DNA from: DATFMH01 sp035267045
GTDB lineage: Bacteria; Bacteroidota; Rhodothermia; Balneolales; DATFMH01
NCBI GenBank assembly: GCA_035267045.1
Contig: DATFMH010000054.1
Span: 1 to 8,300, forward strand
Direction: 5' to 3'
DNA: 8,300 nucleotides
Shown here: piece by piece, positions 1 to 7,488 of the stretch
Layout: the number at the start of each line of letters is the position of its first letter
Numbering within the stretch: the first letter of the stretch is position 1
Made by a program: the position numbers and the translations under genes
The notes under the pieces: generated by a model
What the model saw: the letters and a program-made list of their open reading frames with translations, nothing else
Databases searched by the model: none
Told to the model about the DNA's origin: nothing

Positions 1-1204
1 TATTGGGTGTGCAATTTTGGAACTTAATATTTCTTAACAGCTCATCCAAAATGACTTGAGCTTCCTGCATGGAAGGACGGTCTTTGCGAAAATCCTTAAA
101 ACTATCACCCCATTCATCGGCAAAAGTCGTGATCTTATCCCAGTTTTCCGGTGGTTTGACAGTAACAATACCTCTTGGTGATTCAAGTTTCTTATACGGC
201 CAGAACGACCAGCCGATATCATTTTTTTCCAGTAATTGGCGGAATTGATCCACCCATTGATCGGTGTTTTCACCGGATTCGCCGAGCCATATGGGTACAT
301 TATATTTATTGCCGTAATCAATATATTCCTGGATCTGATCCTGTTTCGGGGGCATCCAGTATTTATGGAATGAATAGATCATCTTACTATCAAAAGGCTT
401 ACCGAATACTTTGAAATTGGTGGCCCATTGCGCTCCCTCAACGATAATAATATGATTGGAATCCACTTCCCTGATTGCCTTCGTGATCCGTTTATATAGA
501 GGAACCAGGTATTGATTAAGCGATGTATATTCTTTGAATGTCGGAATAGGCTCGTTCAATAAATCATATCCCAGAACTGTGGGATTATCATGATAGCGCT
601 CAGCCAGTTTTTTCCAGATGGCTATGACACGCTTTTGACTCTGCTGACTTTTAAACAAAAAAGGATATCCCCAGCCATCATCAATATTTTCACCGGTTTG
701 TCCACCGGGTGCCGCATGCATATCCAAAATAACATATATGCCTTCTTCACTACACCATTTTATAACATTATCCAGTGTTTGAAATCCCGATTTTAACCAA
801 ATGCCCGGATGATTTTCAGGAGTCAACACCCGATAATTGATCGGAACCCGCACAGAATTCATCCCGATTTTCTTCAGGTAGACAATATCTTTTTTTGTGA
901 TATAATTCTCCCGGTATTTCTTCCAGAACTCCCTGGCTGCCGCCGGACCGATTAGTTCGGTCACAACTTCGTTGATCTGTCTTGGTGAAACAGCTTTTTT
1001 AAAACGCCACATATACCCTTCAGGTAACAACCAGTTTCCCAAACCAATACCTTTTAATAATAACGGTCGGCCATCGGGTGTCAGCACTTTCTTGCCCTCA
1101 ACTTTCACAAAACCGGAATTATTCAAATTAGGTGTCTGTGCTGTGGCAATACCTGCAAACATCACCAATACCATTAAAATTGTCAGATAATAAATTCTTT
1201 TCAT
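1..1204 (-). CDS. Secreted GH5 glycoside hydrolase (cellulase/beta-glucanase type), 3' end cut by window edge
   Basis: The reading frame is open from the ATG at 1204 down to base 2 (401 codons, no stop), so the C-terminus lies outside the window. Residues 1-22 form a Sec signal peptide ending ATA before Gln23, which predicts export without a lipid anchor. A GH5 (clan GH-A) TIM barrel follows: SVRVPINY (R119, N123), DMHAAPGGQ (H163), the acid/base in LLNEP (E218), FHKYW (H280), the nucleophile in LGESGE (E309), and the barrel-closing W335. These are the conserved GH5 positions in the right order and spacing, so a retaining endo- or exo-beta-glycosidase is well supported. The DMHAAPGGQTG stretch recalls the exo-beta-1,3-glucanase branch of GH5, but I cannot assign a subfamily or substrate. 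The start is supported by GAGAGGA six bases upstream and by the signal peptide. It lies 28 bases after the TIM-barrel gene's stop, so co-transcription is likely. Whether a further domain follows the barrel is unknown. Confidence 0.9.
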   Translation of the reverse strand, partial: MKRIYYLTILMVLVMFAGIATAQTPNLNNSGFVKVEGKKVLTPDGRPLLLKGIGLGNWLLPEGYMWRFKKAVSPRQINEVVTELIGPAAAREFWKKYRENYITKKDIVYLKKIGMNSVRVPINYRVLTPENHPGIWLKSGFQTLDNVIKWCSEEGIYVILDMHAAPGGQTGENIDDGWGYPFLFKSQQSQKRVIAIWKKLAERYHDNPTVLGYDLLNEPIPTFKEYTSLNQYLVPLYKRITKAIREVDSNHIIIVEGAQWATNFKVFGKPFDSKMIYSFHKYWMPPKQDQIQEYIDYGNKYNVPIWLGESGENTDQWVDQFRQLLEKNDIGWSFWPYKKLESPRGIVTVKPPENWDKITTFADEWGDSFKDFRKDRPSMQEAQVILDELLRNIKFQNCTPN

Positions 1205-1210
1205 CTTTAA

Positions 1211-1217
1211 TCCTCTC
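1211..1217 (-). promoter_or_regulatory. Shine-Dalgarno-like site of the GH5 gene
   Basis: On the minus strand GAGAGGA sits six bases before the ATG at 1204. It supports that start, which also gives a complete signal peptide. Many Bacteroidota genes lack such a site. Confidence 0.45.
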
Positions 1218-1232
1218 ATTGAACTGATTAGT

Positions 1233-2534
1233 TTACTTCACATAAAACGGAACATTAGCCGTAGCCGCTTTTCCTTTTCCATCAAAAACATAAACAAAAA
1301 GACGATATGCACCGGCTTGCCCGGGGGATTTGAATGTCAACGCATCTCCCTTTTGACTTATAATATCCTGTGGATATACAATAGTATCTTTATTTCCTTT
1401 CACAGGTTTTTCGGATCGAATTTCCCATTGATAATGTAATGTATCCTGATCGATATCTCTCGATTGTACCCTGGCATGATGTATGGAGCCTGCAGATATT
1501 TTCATCAGTCCTGCATCCGAATGAAAGGAAATTATTCCGGGAGCAGAATTTTCGGGTTTATTACCTTTCCACGCAATAGACATGGCATCAACAGTACCCA
1601 AAGCAGCTTCGGATTTTGGCAGGAACATACTGAACCAGGTAGATGTCTGCTCCCATTTATGTCCCCAAAGAAATACATAGGAACCGAGTATCCACCCTTT
1701 GTGGCTGGCCACCGCTGTTTCATAATCAGATAAATATCGCCCTTCCTTAACAGTACTATTAGCTTCAATCGGAGCCCCCCAGGAAGTCTTAGGCGACTCC
1801 CACCAACCTACCGGTCCAAATTCAGTAAGCATATATGGTTTGGCCCATCCCAGATCATGTAACCGCCCAGCCACTGTAAGTGCCGGACCATATGAATTTA
1901 CACCAAGAATATCGATGTTGGGGTAATATTTTTTAATAGCATCTAACTTCTTTCTATTTATCTCGGCAACAACAGTCATCACCGGATGATTCGGATCAAT
2001 CTTTTTTATATCGCCTGCTAATCTATTCACAGCTTTCCACATCGACGCATTGGCCGGATTGCTGCCCAACTCTATTTCGTTGCCAAGTCCCCATACCAGT
2101 AACGCCGGGGCGTTCTTGTATTTTTTAACATACGATAAAATCTTTTCCTGCTGTTTTTTTACAGCACTTGTATTATTGTAATCGAAATCAGATTCATGCT
2201 TCAGCCATAAACCAAGGGTTACTGTCAGTCCATGCGAATTGGCTTCATCAAGTATCTTTCCAGCATGATCTGCTCCCCATGTTCGAATGGAATTTCCCCC
2301 GGCTTTTTTTAGAAGATCAAGATGAGAATTTCCCCCGGCACCTTTAACGAAATATGGTTCACCATTATACAGTAGCTGATAATGATTATCACTCTTTATA
2401 ATCTTAACAGAAGATCCCTTTTCTTCAGAATTATTCGGTTTTCTATTGAATACGAATCCAAGTCCGGTTATTAAAATGACCAACATTCCGGTCATTAGTA
2501 TCAGTGGCCATCGGATAGATTTCTGTGAATTCAT
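1233..2534 (-). CDS. Membrane-anchored TIM-barrel glycosidase ('GH2 TIM-barrel-domain' type) with C-terminal Ig-like domain
   Basis: This is a 433-residue protein. Residues about 9-29 are a hydrophobic segment after a short basic N-terminus, with no lipobox Cys and no clear AXA cleavage site, so an uncleaved signal anchor with the enzyme in the periplasm is likely. Residues about 45-330 form a clan GH-A barrel: YFVKGAGG, SIRTWGAD (R84), a probable acid/base in WGLGNEIE (E153), VNSYGP, and a probable nucleophile in LTEFGP (E238), then YVFLWGHKWEQT. Residues about 332-433 look like a beta-sandwich (Ig/PKD-like) ending AYRLFVYVFDGKGKAATANV. It lacks the N-terminal sugar-binding and Ig domains of true GH2 enzymes, so the usual 'GH2' label describes only the barrel. 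Substrate is unknown; the neighbours suggest a beta-glucan or its oligosaccharides. The upstream gap contains a hairpin, while the downstream GH5 gene is 28 bases away. I am sure of the glycosidase fold and unsure of the family number. Confidence 0.82.
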   Translation of the reverse strand: MNSQKSIRWPLILMTGMLVILITGLGFVFNRKPNNSEEKGSSVKIIKSDNHYQLLYNGEPYFVKGAGGNSHLDLLKKAGGNSIRTWGADHAGKILDEANSHGLTVTLGLWLKHESDFDYNNTSAVKKQQEKILSYVKKYKNAPALLVWGLGNEIELGSNPANASMWKAVNRLAGDIKKIDPNHPVMTVVAEINRKKLDAIKKYYPNIDILGVNSYGPALTVAGRLHDLGWAKPYMLTEFGPVGWWESPKTSWGAPIEANSTVKEGRYLSDYETAVASHKGWILGSYVFLWGHKWEQTSTWFSMFLPKSEAALGTVDAMSIAWKGNKPENSAPGIISFHSDAGLMKISAGSIHHARVQSRDIDQDTLHYQWEIRSEKPVKGNKDTIVYPQDIISQKGDALTFKSPGQAGAYRLFVYVFDGKGKAATANVPFYVK

Positions 2535-2591
2535 TTATTTATATACTTCCTGATGATATTGAATTGATATTATTTGATTGGCATGTATACC

Positions 2592-2627
2592 AGAAAAAGG
2601 AGGTGACATCCTTCCTATTATCACCTC
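2592..2627 (-). terminator. Rho-independent-like terminator after the ExoI-type GH3 gene
   Basis: On the minus strand GAGGTGA (2627-2621) and TCACCTC (2606-2600) form a perfect seven-base-pair stem with a 14-base loop, followed directly by CTTTTTC. It begins 13 bases after the stop codon at 2640, as expected for a terminator. The plus strand reads AAGGAGGTGA here, which resembles a ribosome site but precedes no credible gene. Confidence 0.6.
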
Positions 2628-2639
2628 TAAATCCTTTTC

Positions 2640-4484
2640 TTACTGTTGATAAGTCAAACCATATCCATAAGGGAACAGCGGATTATAATTGGCTGAATCG
2701 CTCTTATTGATGGGAATCTGTGACATACTCTTCGGCCATGAAGCCGGAAGTTTACCTGTTGGTGCATAATCACCAAATAAGACATCTGCCACACCTTCAC
2801 CTTCCGAACCGGGTAACCAGGCAGCAATGAACGCCGGAGCCTGATCAATCACATTCGTAACAATCATTGGCCGGCCCGATATCAGAACTACAACATAGGG
2901 AACACCGGATTTACGGACATTCTCAATGGTATTAAGATCCTTCTGTGATAAATGAAGATCCTTACGGTCTCCTTGCCCCTCTGCATAGGGCTTTTCACCA
3001 ACAATAACTACGGCAAAATCTGATCCGTTGGCACCCTTACCATCTTCTGCATAAGCCACTTTAGTAGATGGAGAAACAGTATTTTTTATACCTTGTAAAA
3101 TGGTTGTCCCCTTCGTGACATCACCGGAACCACCTTGCCATGTTATCGTCCATCCTCCACATTGGAAACCTAAATTATCAGCATCAGAACCGGCAACGAA
3201 CAGGTTTTTAATATTTTTCGAAATAGGTAATGCATTATTTTTATTCTTTAATAAAACCATCGATTCCCTAACAGCTTCACGGGCCAGCTCTCTGTGAGCT
3301 TTCGAACCAATCTGTGATGTCAACTCCTTATCGGTATACGGATGCTGAAATAATTTCATTTGAAATTTTATCCGCAGGATTCTGCGAACGGCATCGTCAA
3401 TACGCGTCATGGGTATTTCTTTATCTTTAACAAGCTGTGTCAGATCATTTATAAATTCTACATATTTATCAGGAACCATAATCATGTCGAGTCCCGCATT
3501 GATGGATTTCTTAATATCCTCTTTGTAATCCGGTCCTAATTGATTGATGGCGGCCCAGTCAGATACGAGGAATCCTTTGAAGCCCATTTCACCTTTGAGC
3601 ACCTGCGTGAGTAAATATTTATTTTCATGCATTTTGGTGCCATTCCAGCTGCTGTATGACACCATAATAGATCCGACTCCGGCTTTAATGGCATCTTTAT
3701 AGGGTGCCAGGTGAATTTCACGTAATTCTTTTTCACTCATTTGGGCATCGCCTTCGTTTACACCGCCTTTGGTTCCACCATCGGCCACAAAATGTTTGGC
3801 ACAGGCGAGAACAGACGTATTATTCCCGCTGAGCATATTCCCTTGCAAACCTTTTATTTGAGCGTAGCCCATTTCACTAACTAAACCGGGCATTTCTCCA
3901 AATCCTTCATAGGTTCTTCCCCACCGTTCATCCTGAGGAACTGCAATACAGGGAGCGAAGGCCCAATCGATACCCGTGCCGGCTACTTCAACTGCAGTAG
4001 CATGGCCTATTTTACGAACAAGGGCCGTATCCCTTGTAGCACCAAGACCTATGTTATGCGGAAATATCGTTGCGCCATAAATGTTATTGTTTCCATGAAC
4101 GGCGTCGATACCATAGAGTAATGGAATTTTCAATGGGGTCTTAAGCGCGTATGCCTGTAAACTATCGTACATGCTCGCCCACTCTTTTGGCATAGAGGGA
4201 TCCAGTTTAGAGTCTCCCCCGCTCAACAATGATCCGATATAATATTTTGTGATATCTTTCGGGTCTTTTAAAAAGGAGTGGTCAACTTGCGTCATCTGAC
4301 CTATTTTCTCCGCCAGGCTCATCTTCGATAAAAGTTGATCAACCTGCTTATCAATATTTTCACTCTGATTCGTCATATTCGCCTCCCGTTGTTTACCACA
4401 CCCGGCCAATGCCGATAGACTCAGCAGTAAAGCTAACAACAAAAACAATCCTAACCCTTTTGATGACTTATACATATGTAACAT
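2640..4484 (-). CDS. GH3 exo-beta-glucanase/beta-glucosidase, barley ExoI-like, predicted lipoprotein
   Basis: This is a 614-residue protein with a type II signal peptide: a basic start, a Leu-rich core, then LAGC with Cys29 as the lipidated residue. The (beta/alpha)8 domain spans about 44-380 and the alpha/beta sandwich about 400-612. Visible GH3 residues are GIDAVHG (D127), RWGRTYEGFGE, AKHFVADGG (K230, H231), the nucleophile D309 in VSDW, and the likely acid/base E502 in PYAEGQGD. CGGWTITWQG (W445) together with W310 beside the nucleophile matches the tryptophan clamp of barley beta-glucan exohydrolase ExoI, a family that tolerates several beta linkages (1,3, 1,4, 1,6). It has no fibronectin or PA14 domain, so the length is normal for the two-domain type. 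Met1 or Met4 could be the start; Met4 gives an equally good signal peptide. Lipidation places it in the cell envelope, but surface versus periplasmic exposure cannot be told. Probable role: releasing glucose from the non-reducing ends of beta-glucan fragments. Confidence 0.93.
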   Translation of the reverse strand: MLHMYKSSKGLGLFLLLALLLSLSALAGCGKQREANMTNQSENIDKQVDQLLSKMSLAEKIGQMTQVDHSFLKDPKDITKYYIGSLLSGGDSKLDPSMPKEWASMYDSLQAYALKTPLKIPLLYGIDAVHGNNNIYGATIFPHNIGLGATRDTALVRKIGHATAVEVAGTGIDWAFAPCIAVPQDERWGRTYEGFGEMPGLVSEMGYAQIKGLQGNMLSGNNTSVLACAKHFVADGGTKGGVNEGDAQMSEKELREIHLAPYKDAIKAGVGSIMVSYSSWNGTKMHENKYLLTQVLKGEMGFKGFLVSDWAAINQLGPDYKEDIKKSINAGLDMIMVPDKYVEFINDLTQLVKDKEIPMTRIDDAVRRILRIKFQMKLFQHPYTDKELTSQIGSKAHRELAREAVRESMVLLKNKNNALPISKNIKNLFVAGSDADNLGFQCGGWTITWQGGSGDVTKGTTILQGIKNTVSPSTKVAYAEDGKGANGSDFAVVIVGEKPYAEGQGDRKDLHLSQKDLNTIENVRKSGVPYVVVLISGRPMIVTNVIDQAPAFIAAWLPGSEGEGVADVLFGDYAPTGKLPASWPKSMSQIPINKSDSANYNPLFPYGYGLTYQQ

Positions 4485-4608
4485 AATTTATAGACTCCAT
4501 GAATGTTAAATGGTATTACGATTCACGAGAGATTCAGGTTATGATTCTAAATCACAACATCCCCCTCTTCTCCACATTATATAACTTTATACAGCTCAAG
4601 ATAAAAGA
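4485..4608 (-). promoter_or_regulatory. Upstream region of the ExoI-type GH3 gene with three spaced GATTC repeats
   Basis: The non-coding stretch between the terminator hairpin and the GH3 start contains GATTC on the plus strand at 4520, 4531 and 4543 (GAATC on the coding strand). The spacing is 11 and 12 bases, close to one DNA turn, at about 36-63 bases before the start codon. This could be an operator or activator site, but short AT-rich words recur by chance. I found no TAnnTTTG-type Bacteroidota -7 element here. A GGAG lies 12 bases before Met1, too far to be a convincing ribosome site. Confidence 0.25.
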
Positions 4609-4644
4609 GTAGAAAAGCCCGCTTTTACCGGCCGACTTTTCTAC
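4609..4644 (-). terminator. Rho-independent-like terminator after the PA14-GH3 gene, possibly bidirectional
   Basis: GTAGAAAAG (4609-4617) and CTTTTCTAC (4636-4644) are a perfect nine-base-pair inverted repeat around an 18-base loop that can form a small CCG/CGG inner stem. On the minus strand it is followed by TCTTTTATCTT and lies 63 bases after the stop at 4708. On the plus strand it is followed by GTTTATTTTTTTT, so it could stop transcription in both directions. Confidence 0.7.
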
Positions 4645-4707
4645 GTTTATTTTTTTTAGTTAATCACTTGGTACTATTAAAATGGATCACAAAACACAGT
4701 GCTTCAA

Positions 4708-7242
4708 TTATTTTAAACTGACTGTCTCTTTCAATGGTAATTTACGTGATGAATTACCAACCATTACCGTGTACTTTCCGGAATCAACTGTCCATTTTTT
4801 TGTTTCCGGACTCCAATAGGCAAAAGCATTTTTGTTAAGTGAAAGATGTATGACCTTCGACTCACCCGGTTTCAGGTCTACCCTGACGAATTTCTTCAAT
4901 TCCTTCACCGGTCTGGGTATCTTCGGATTATTTTCACCAACATAAACCTGGGCAACTTCAGTTCCTTCTGTTTTACCTGTATTTTTTATCTCGAATGAGA
5001 TATTTACCGCAGGGTTACTCACAGTACTATTTTGAACTTTCAGGTTATTGAATGCAAAACTTGTATAGGATAACCCGTAACCAAAGGGGAATAAAGGTTG
5101 AATATTATTTTTATCGAAATACCGGTACCCAACAAAAATACCTTCATTGTAATGAGCTACACTATCGAGTGGCTGATAGGTTTTATACGCAGGTTCATCT
5201 TTCCAGGCTTTAGGAAATGTGATGGGCAGTTTACCGGAAGGATTCACTTCGCCTGTCAATACATTGGTTATGGCGTTACCCGTTTCTTCTCCTCCATACC
5301 ATGCCTCAACAACTCCATCTACATGGTTAAGCCAATCACCCATAACAACAGGGGCTCCGGCATTGACCACAACGATCGTGCGTTTATTTGCTTTGGCAAC
5401 AGCATTAATCAATGCTTCCTGATCACCGGGTAGATGCAGTGATTTACGGTCATGACCTTCTGTTTCGATAGTCGGGGTATCACCAACAAATACCAACGCC
5501 ACATCTGACTTAGAGGCCAGTTGCTGTGCTTCCCTGATCAGCCTGGCATTATCAGGACGCATACCCATTTTAACTAAGAAAACATTCATTCCGGGTATGG
5601 CCTCGTAGTACTCCATTCTAACATGATATTTCTTGCTGGCTTCGAGATGAACACGATAGGTATCTAATCCTGAAGCAAAACCTCTTGCATTTTTACTAAT
5701 CAGTTTATCATTCAGATAAAGTTTGAAACCATTATTCGAACTGATATCAAAAACATAATCACCCGATTTTTTTGGCTGGATATAACCACTCCATCGGACA
5801 GAAAAACCATTTTTAAATTTACTCATAGGTAAATCCAAATTGGAGTCTTTACCAAAATGGTGAATATTGATGGATGATTCGATTCGTTTAACCGCCACTT
5901 TACCCTTGAAATCATTACTGTCATAATATTCTGTCGTCCAGCCGTGTTGATTTCCTGTTTCAGAGGTATAAACAATGGATTTGGGTATAGGTTGAACATC
6001 ACTGTCCAGTACGGCTCCCGGAGCGTACTTTATGCTTGTTTTCCCGCCCAGCTTCTGATTCAGTGCCTGCAGGGGACTGACAGAAAAATATGGTGTAACC
6101 ATGGCACTGCCCCCACCGCTTATGCGTGTAATTTTTGCACTTGTTCCAATAACGGCAATTGATTTATCTCTTTTCAGGTTCAATGGTAATACATCATTCC
6201 TGTTTTTCAGCAGGACAATCCCTTCCTCTTCGGTTTTAAGGGCTATCTGTTGATTTTCTTTACTATTTACCAATGCCGGATTGGGTTTATCAGGGTGATC
6301 AAAAAGCCCAATCTTAAACATAACACGCAACGTCCTGCGTACTTTATCATTGATCACAGATATCTTGATTTTTCCACTTTTTACAGCATCATAAAGTGTT
6401 TTGTTGTTCAAATATCTGCCTGTTGGCATTTCCAGGTCTAGTCCGTTTTTAGCGGTAGTCATGGTATTGTGAACACCACCCCAATCGGACATTACCATCC
6501 ACTTAAATCCCCAATCATTTTTAAGTGTTTTATTCAGGAGAAAATGACTGGCACTGCAATAATATCCGTACAGTTTGTTATAGGCGGACATAACGGCCCA
6601 TACATCACCCTGTTGAACGGCCGCCTTAAAGGCGGGGAAATAGATTTCATGCAAAGCTCTCTGACTAACATTAACATCTACATACATCCTGTCATCTTCC
6701 TGGTTATTGGCAACGAAATGCTTTACGGTTGCCACTACATGTTCATCCTGAACACCTTTGATATAACTTACTCCCAACTCTGATGACAGGTATGGATCCT
6801 CGCCATATGCTTCAAAGGTACGTCCGTTTAACGGAACTCTTGCAATGTTTACATTCGGGCCTAAAATCACATTTCTTCCTTTCCCCCTGACTTCCCGTCC
6901 GATTGCTTTTCCTACTTGATTAACCAGGGTGGTATCCCAGGTAGATGCAATGGCTGTACCAGCGGGAAATGCCGTTGCTTTACCCCAACGGGCACCCAAA
7001 GGTCCGTCCGTCATTTTCATGGCGGGTATGCCTAATCGTTTAATGGGTTGAGTAGTAAAACCGGTTCCACCCAACATCGTAATTTTCTCTTTGAGAGTCA
7101 TTCGTCCGAGCAAATCACTAACCCTGGCAGAAATGGATGCCGTTGAATCTTTATAAACCGGAACCTGCTTATTACATGAAGATATGATACCTGCCGTTAA
7201 TACTAAGAACAGAGATAGAACGAGGGGTTTTTTGCCCACCAT
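4708..7242 (-). CDS. GH3 beta-glucosidase with inserted PA14 domain and C-terminal fibronectin III-like domain, predicted lipoprotein
   Basis: This is an 844-residue protein. A lipoprotein signal ends IISSC with Cys23 lipidated. Domain order: GH3 N-terminal barrel about 38-315; alpha/beta sandwich about 340-670 interrupted by PA14 at about 434-558 (WTTEYYDSNDFKG, VRWSGYIQP, GDYVFDISSNNGFKLYLN); fibronectin III-like domain about 733-840. Key residues are TDGPLGAR (D79), VKHFVANN (K174, H175), the nucleophile D253 in MSDWGG, and the probable acid/base E595 in ETEGHDR. The architecture is that of KmBglI-type beta-glucosidases, where PA14 borders the plus subsites and limits substrate length, so short beta-gluco-oligosaccharides are the likely substrate; some relatives act on other beta-glycosides. 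Length is complete for this type. The start is fixed by GGAGGT six bases upstream and by the signal peptide. Flanking gaps of 246 and 223 bases with hairpins suggest its own transcript or a controlled read-through from GH30. It would act in the cell envelope beside the second GH3. Confidence 0.94.
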   Translation of the reverse strand: MVGKKPLVLSLFLVLTAGIISSCNKQVPVYKDSTASISARVSDLLGRMTLKEKITMLGGTGFTTQPIKRLGIPAMKMTDGPLGARWGKATAFPAGTAIASTWDTTLVNQVGKAIGREVRGKGRNVILGPNVNIARVPLNGRTFEAYGEDPYLSSELGVSYIKGVQDEHVVATVKHFVANNQEDDRMYVDVNVSQRALHEIYFPAFKAAVQQGDVWAVMSAYNKLYGYYCSASHFLLNKTLKNDWGFKWMVMSDWGGVHNTMTTAKNGLDLEMPTGRYLNNKTLYDAVKSGKIKISVINDKVRRTLRVMFKIGLFDHPDKPNPALVNSKENQQIALKTEEEGIVLLKNRNDVLPLNLKRDKSIAVIGTSAKITRISGGGSAMVTPYFSVSPLQALNQKLGGKTSIKYAPGAVLDSDVQPIPKSIVYTSETGNQHGWTTEYYDSNDFKGKVAVKRIESSINIHHFGKDSNLDLPMSKFKNGFSVRWSGYIQPKKSGDYVFDISSNNGFKLYLNDKLISKNARGFASGLDTYRVHLEASKKYHVRMEYYEAIPGMNVFLVKMGMRPDNARLIREAQQLASKSDVALVFVGDTPTIETEGHDRKSLHLPGDQEALINAVAKANKRTIVVVNAGAPVVMGDWLNHVDGVVEAWYGGEETGNAITNVLTGEVNPSGKLPITFPKAWKDEPAYKTYQPLDSVAHYNEGIFVGYRYFDKNNIQPLFPFGYGLSYTSFAFNNLKVQNSTVSNPAVNISFEIKNTGKTEGTEVAQVYVGENNPKIPRPVKELKKFVRVDLKPGESKVIHLSLNKNAFAYWSPETKKWTVDSGKYTVMVGNSSRKLPLKETVSLK

Positions 7243-7247
7243 AGGTG

Positions 7248-7253
7248 ACCTCC
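7248..7253 (-). promoter_or_regulatory. Strong Shine-Dalgarno site of the PA14-GH3 gene
   Basis: The minus strand reads GGAGGTCACCTATG, a near-perfect anti-16S match whose GGAGG core is six bases before the ATG at 7242. It fixes the start codon. Such a strong site is uncommon in Bacteroidota, where start regions are often only AT-rich. Confidence 0.6.
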
Positions 7254-7351
7254 AATAAAATATTTATTACTGTGATAATGAATTATTTAGACAGGAACTG
7301 CCCCAATCTAAAAAACATAACCTCTTTTTATAAAATGAATTGATAAAGAAT

Positions 7352-7371
7352 ATGTGGAATTAGATCCACAT
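7352..7371 (-). terminator. Hairpin in the GH30 to GH3 gap, possible attenuator or terminator
   Basis: ATGTGGA (7352-7358) and TCCACAT (7365-7371) form a perfect seven-base-pair stem with a six-base loop. On the minus strand ATTCTTTATC follows, a weak T-rich tail. It lies about 110 bases before the GH3 start, so it could equally be part of that gene's leader or an operator palindrome. Confidence 0.35.
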
Positions 7372-7407
7372 TTAAAAATTTATTGATCTATATGCATTAC
7401 TATCGAT

Positions 7408-7424
7408 AAACATACAATATGTTT
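7408..7424. repeat. Perfect short inverted repeat in the GH30 to GH3 gap
   Basis: AAACATA and TATGTTT are perfect arms separated by CAA, giving a seven-base-pair AT-rich hairpin with a three-base loop. It abuts the larger hairpin at 7426-7461 with one base between them. It could be a regulator-binding palindrome or part of a composite terminator; the sequence does not decide. Confidence 0.4.
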
Positions 7425-7425
7425 G

Positions 7426-7461
7426 TAGTTAGTGGTTGGTTGCAAACCCAAACACTAACTA
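7426..7461 (-). terminator. Long hairpin just after the GH30 stop codon
   Basis: TAGTTAGTG (7426-7434) and CACTAACTA (7453-7461) are a perfect nine-base-pair inverted repeat. The helix continues inside, after one G-A mismatch, as TTGG/CCAA, then a bulged C and TT/AA around a GCA loop, so nearly the whole 36 bases can pair. It starts 27 bases after the GH30 stop at 7489, the position of a terminator or 3'-end-stabilising hairpin. No clear U tract follows, so termination strength is doubtful. Confidence 0.45.
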
Positions 7462-7488
7462 TCAACGACCATTAATGAATAAATTTAT

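Noticed and set aside
34..321. Minus-strand 95-codon open frame near the left edge
   Set aside because: It lies inside the GH5 gene in another frame; the GH5 frame holds the catalytic motifs and stays open throughout.
2594..2610. AAAAAGGAGGTGACATC on the plus strand, resembling a strong ribosome-binding site
   Set aside because: No plausible start codon and coding frame follows at suitable spacing; the bases are better explained as one arm of the terminator hairpin.
2525..2710. Plus-strand 61-codon open frame across the gap between the TIM-barrel and GH3 genes
   Set aside because: It overlaps the ends of both genes and the terminator hairpin, and its protein shows no recognisable domain.
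5098..5433. Plus-strand 111-codon open frame
   Set aside because: It is fully antisense to the PA14-GH3 sandwich domain and has no domain, signal or ribosome site supporting it.
7270..7330. TATGTTTT on the minus strand as a Bacteroidota -7 promoter element
   Set aside because: It differs from TAnnTTTG at one position and has no convincing -33 TTG partner at normal spacing, so it is not supported in AT-rich DNA.
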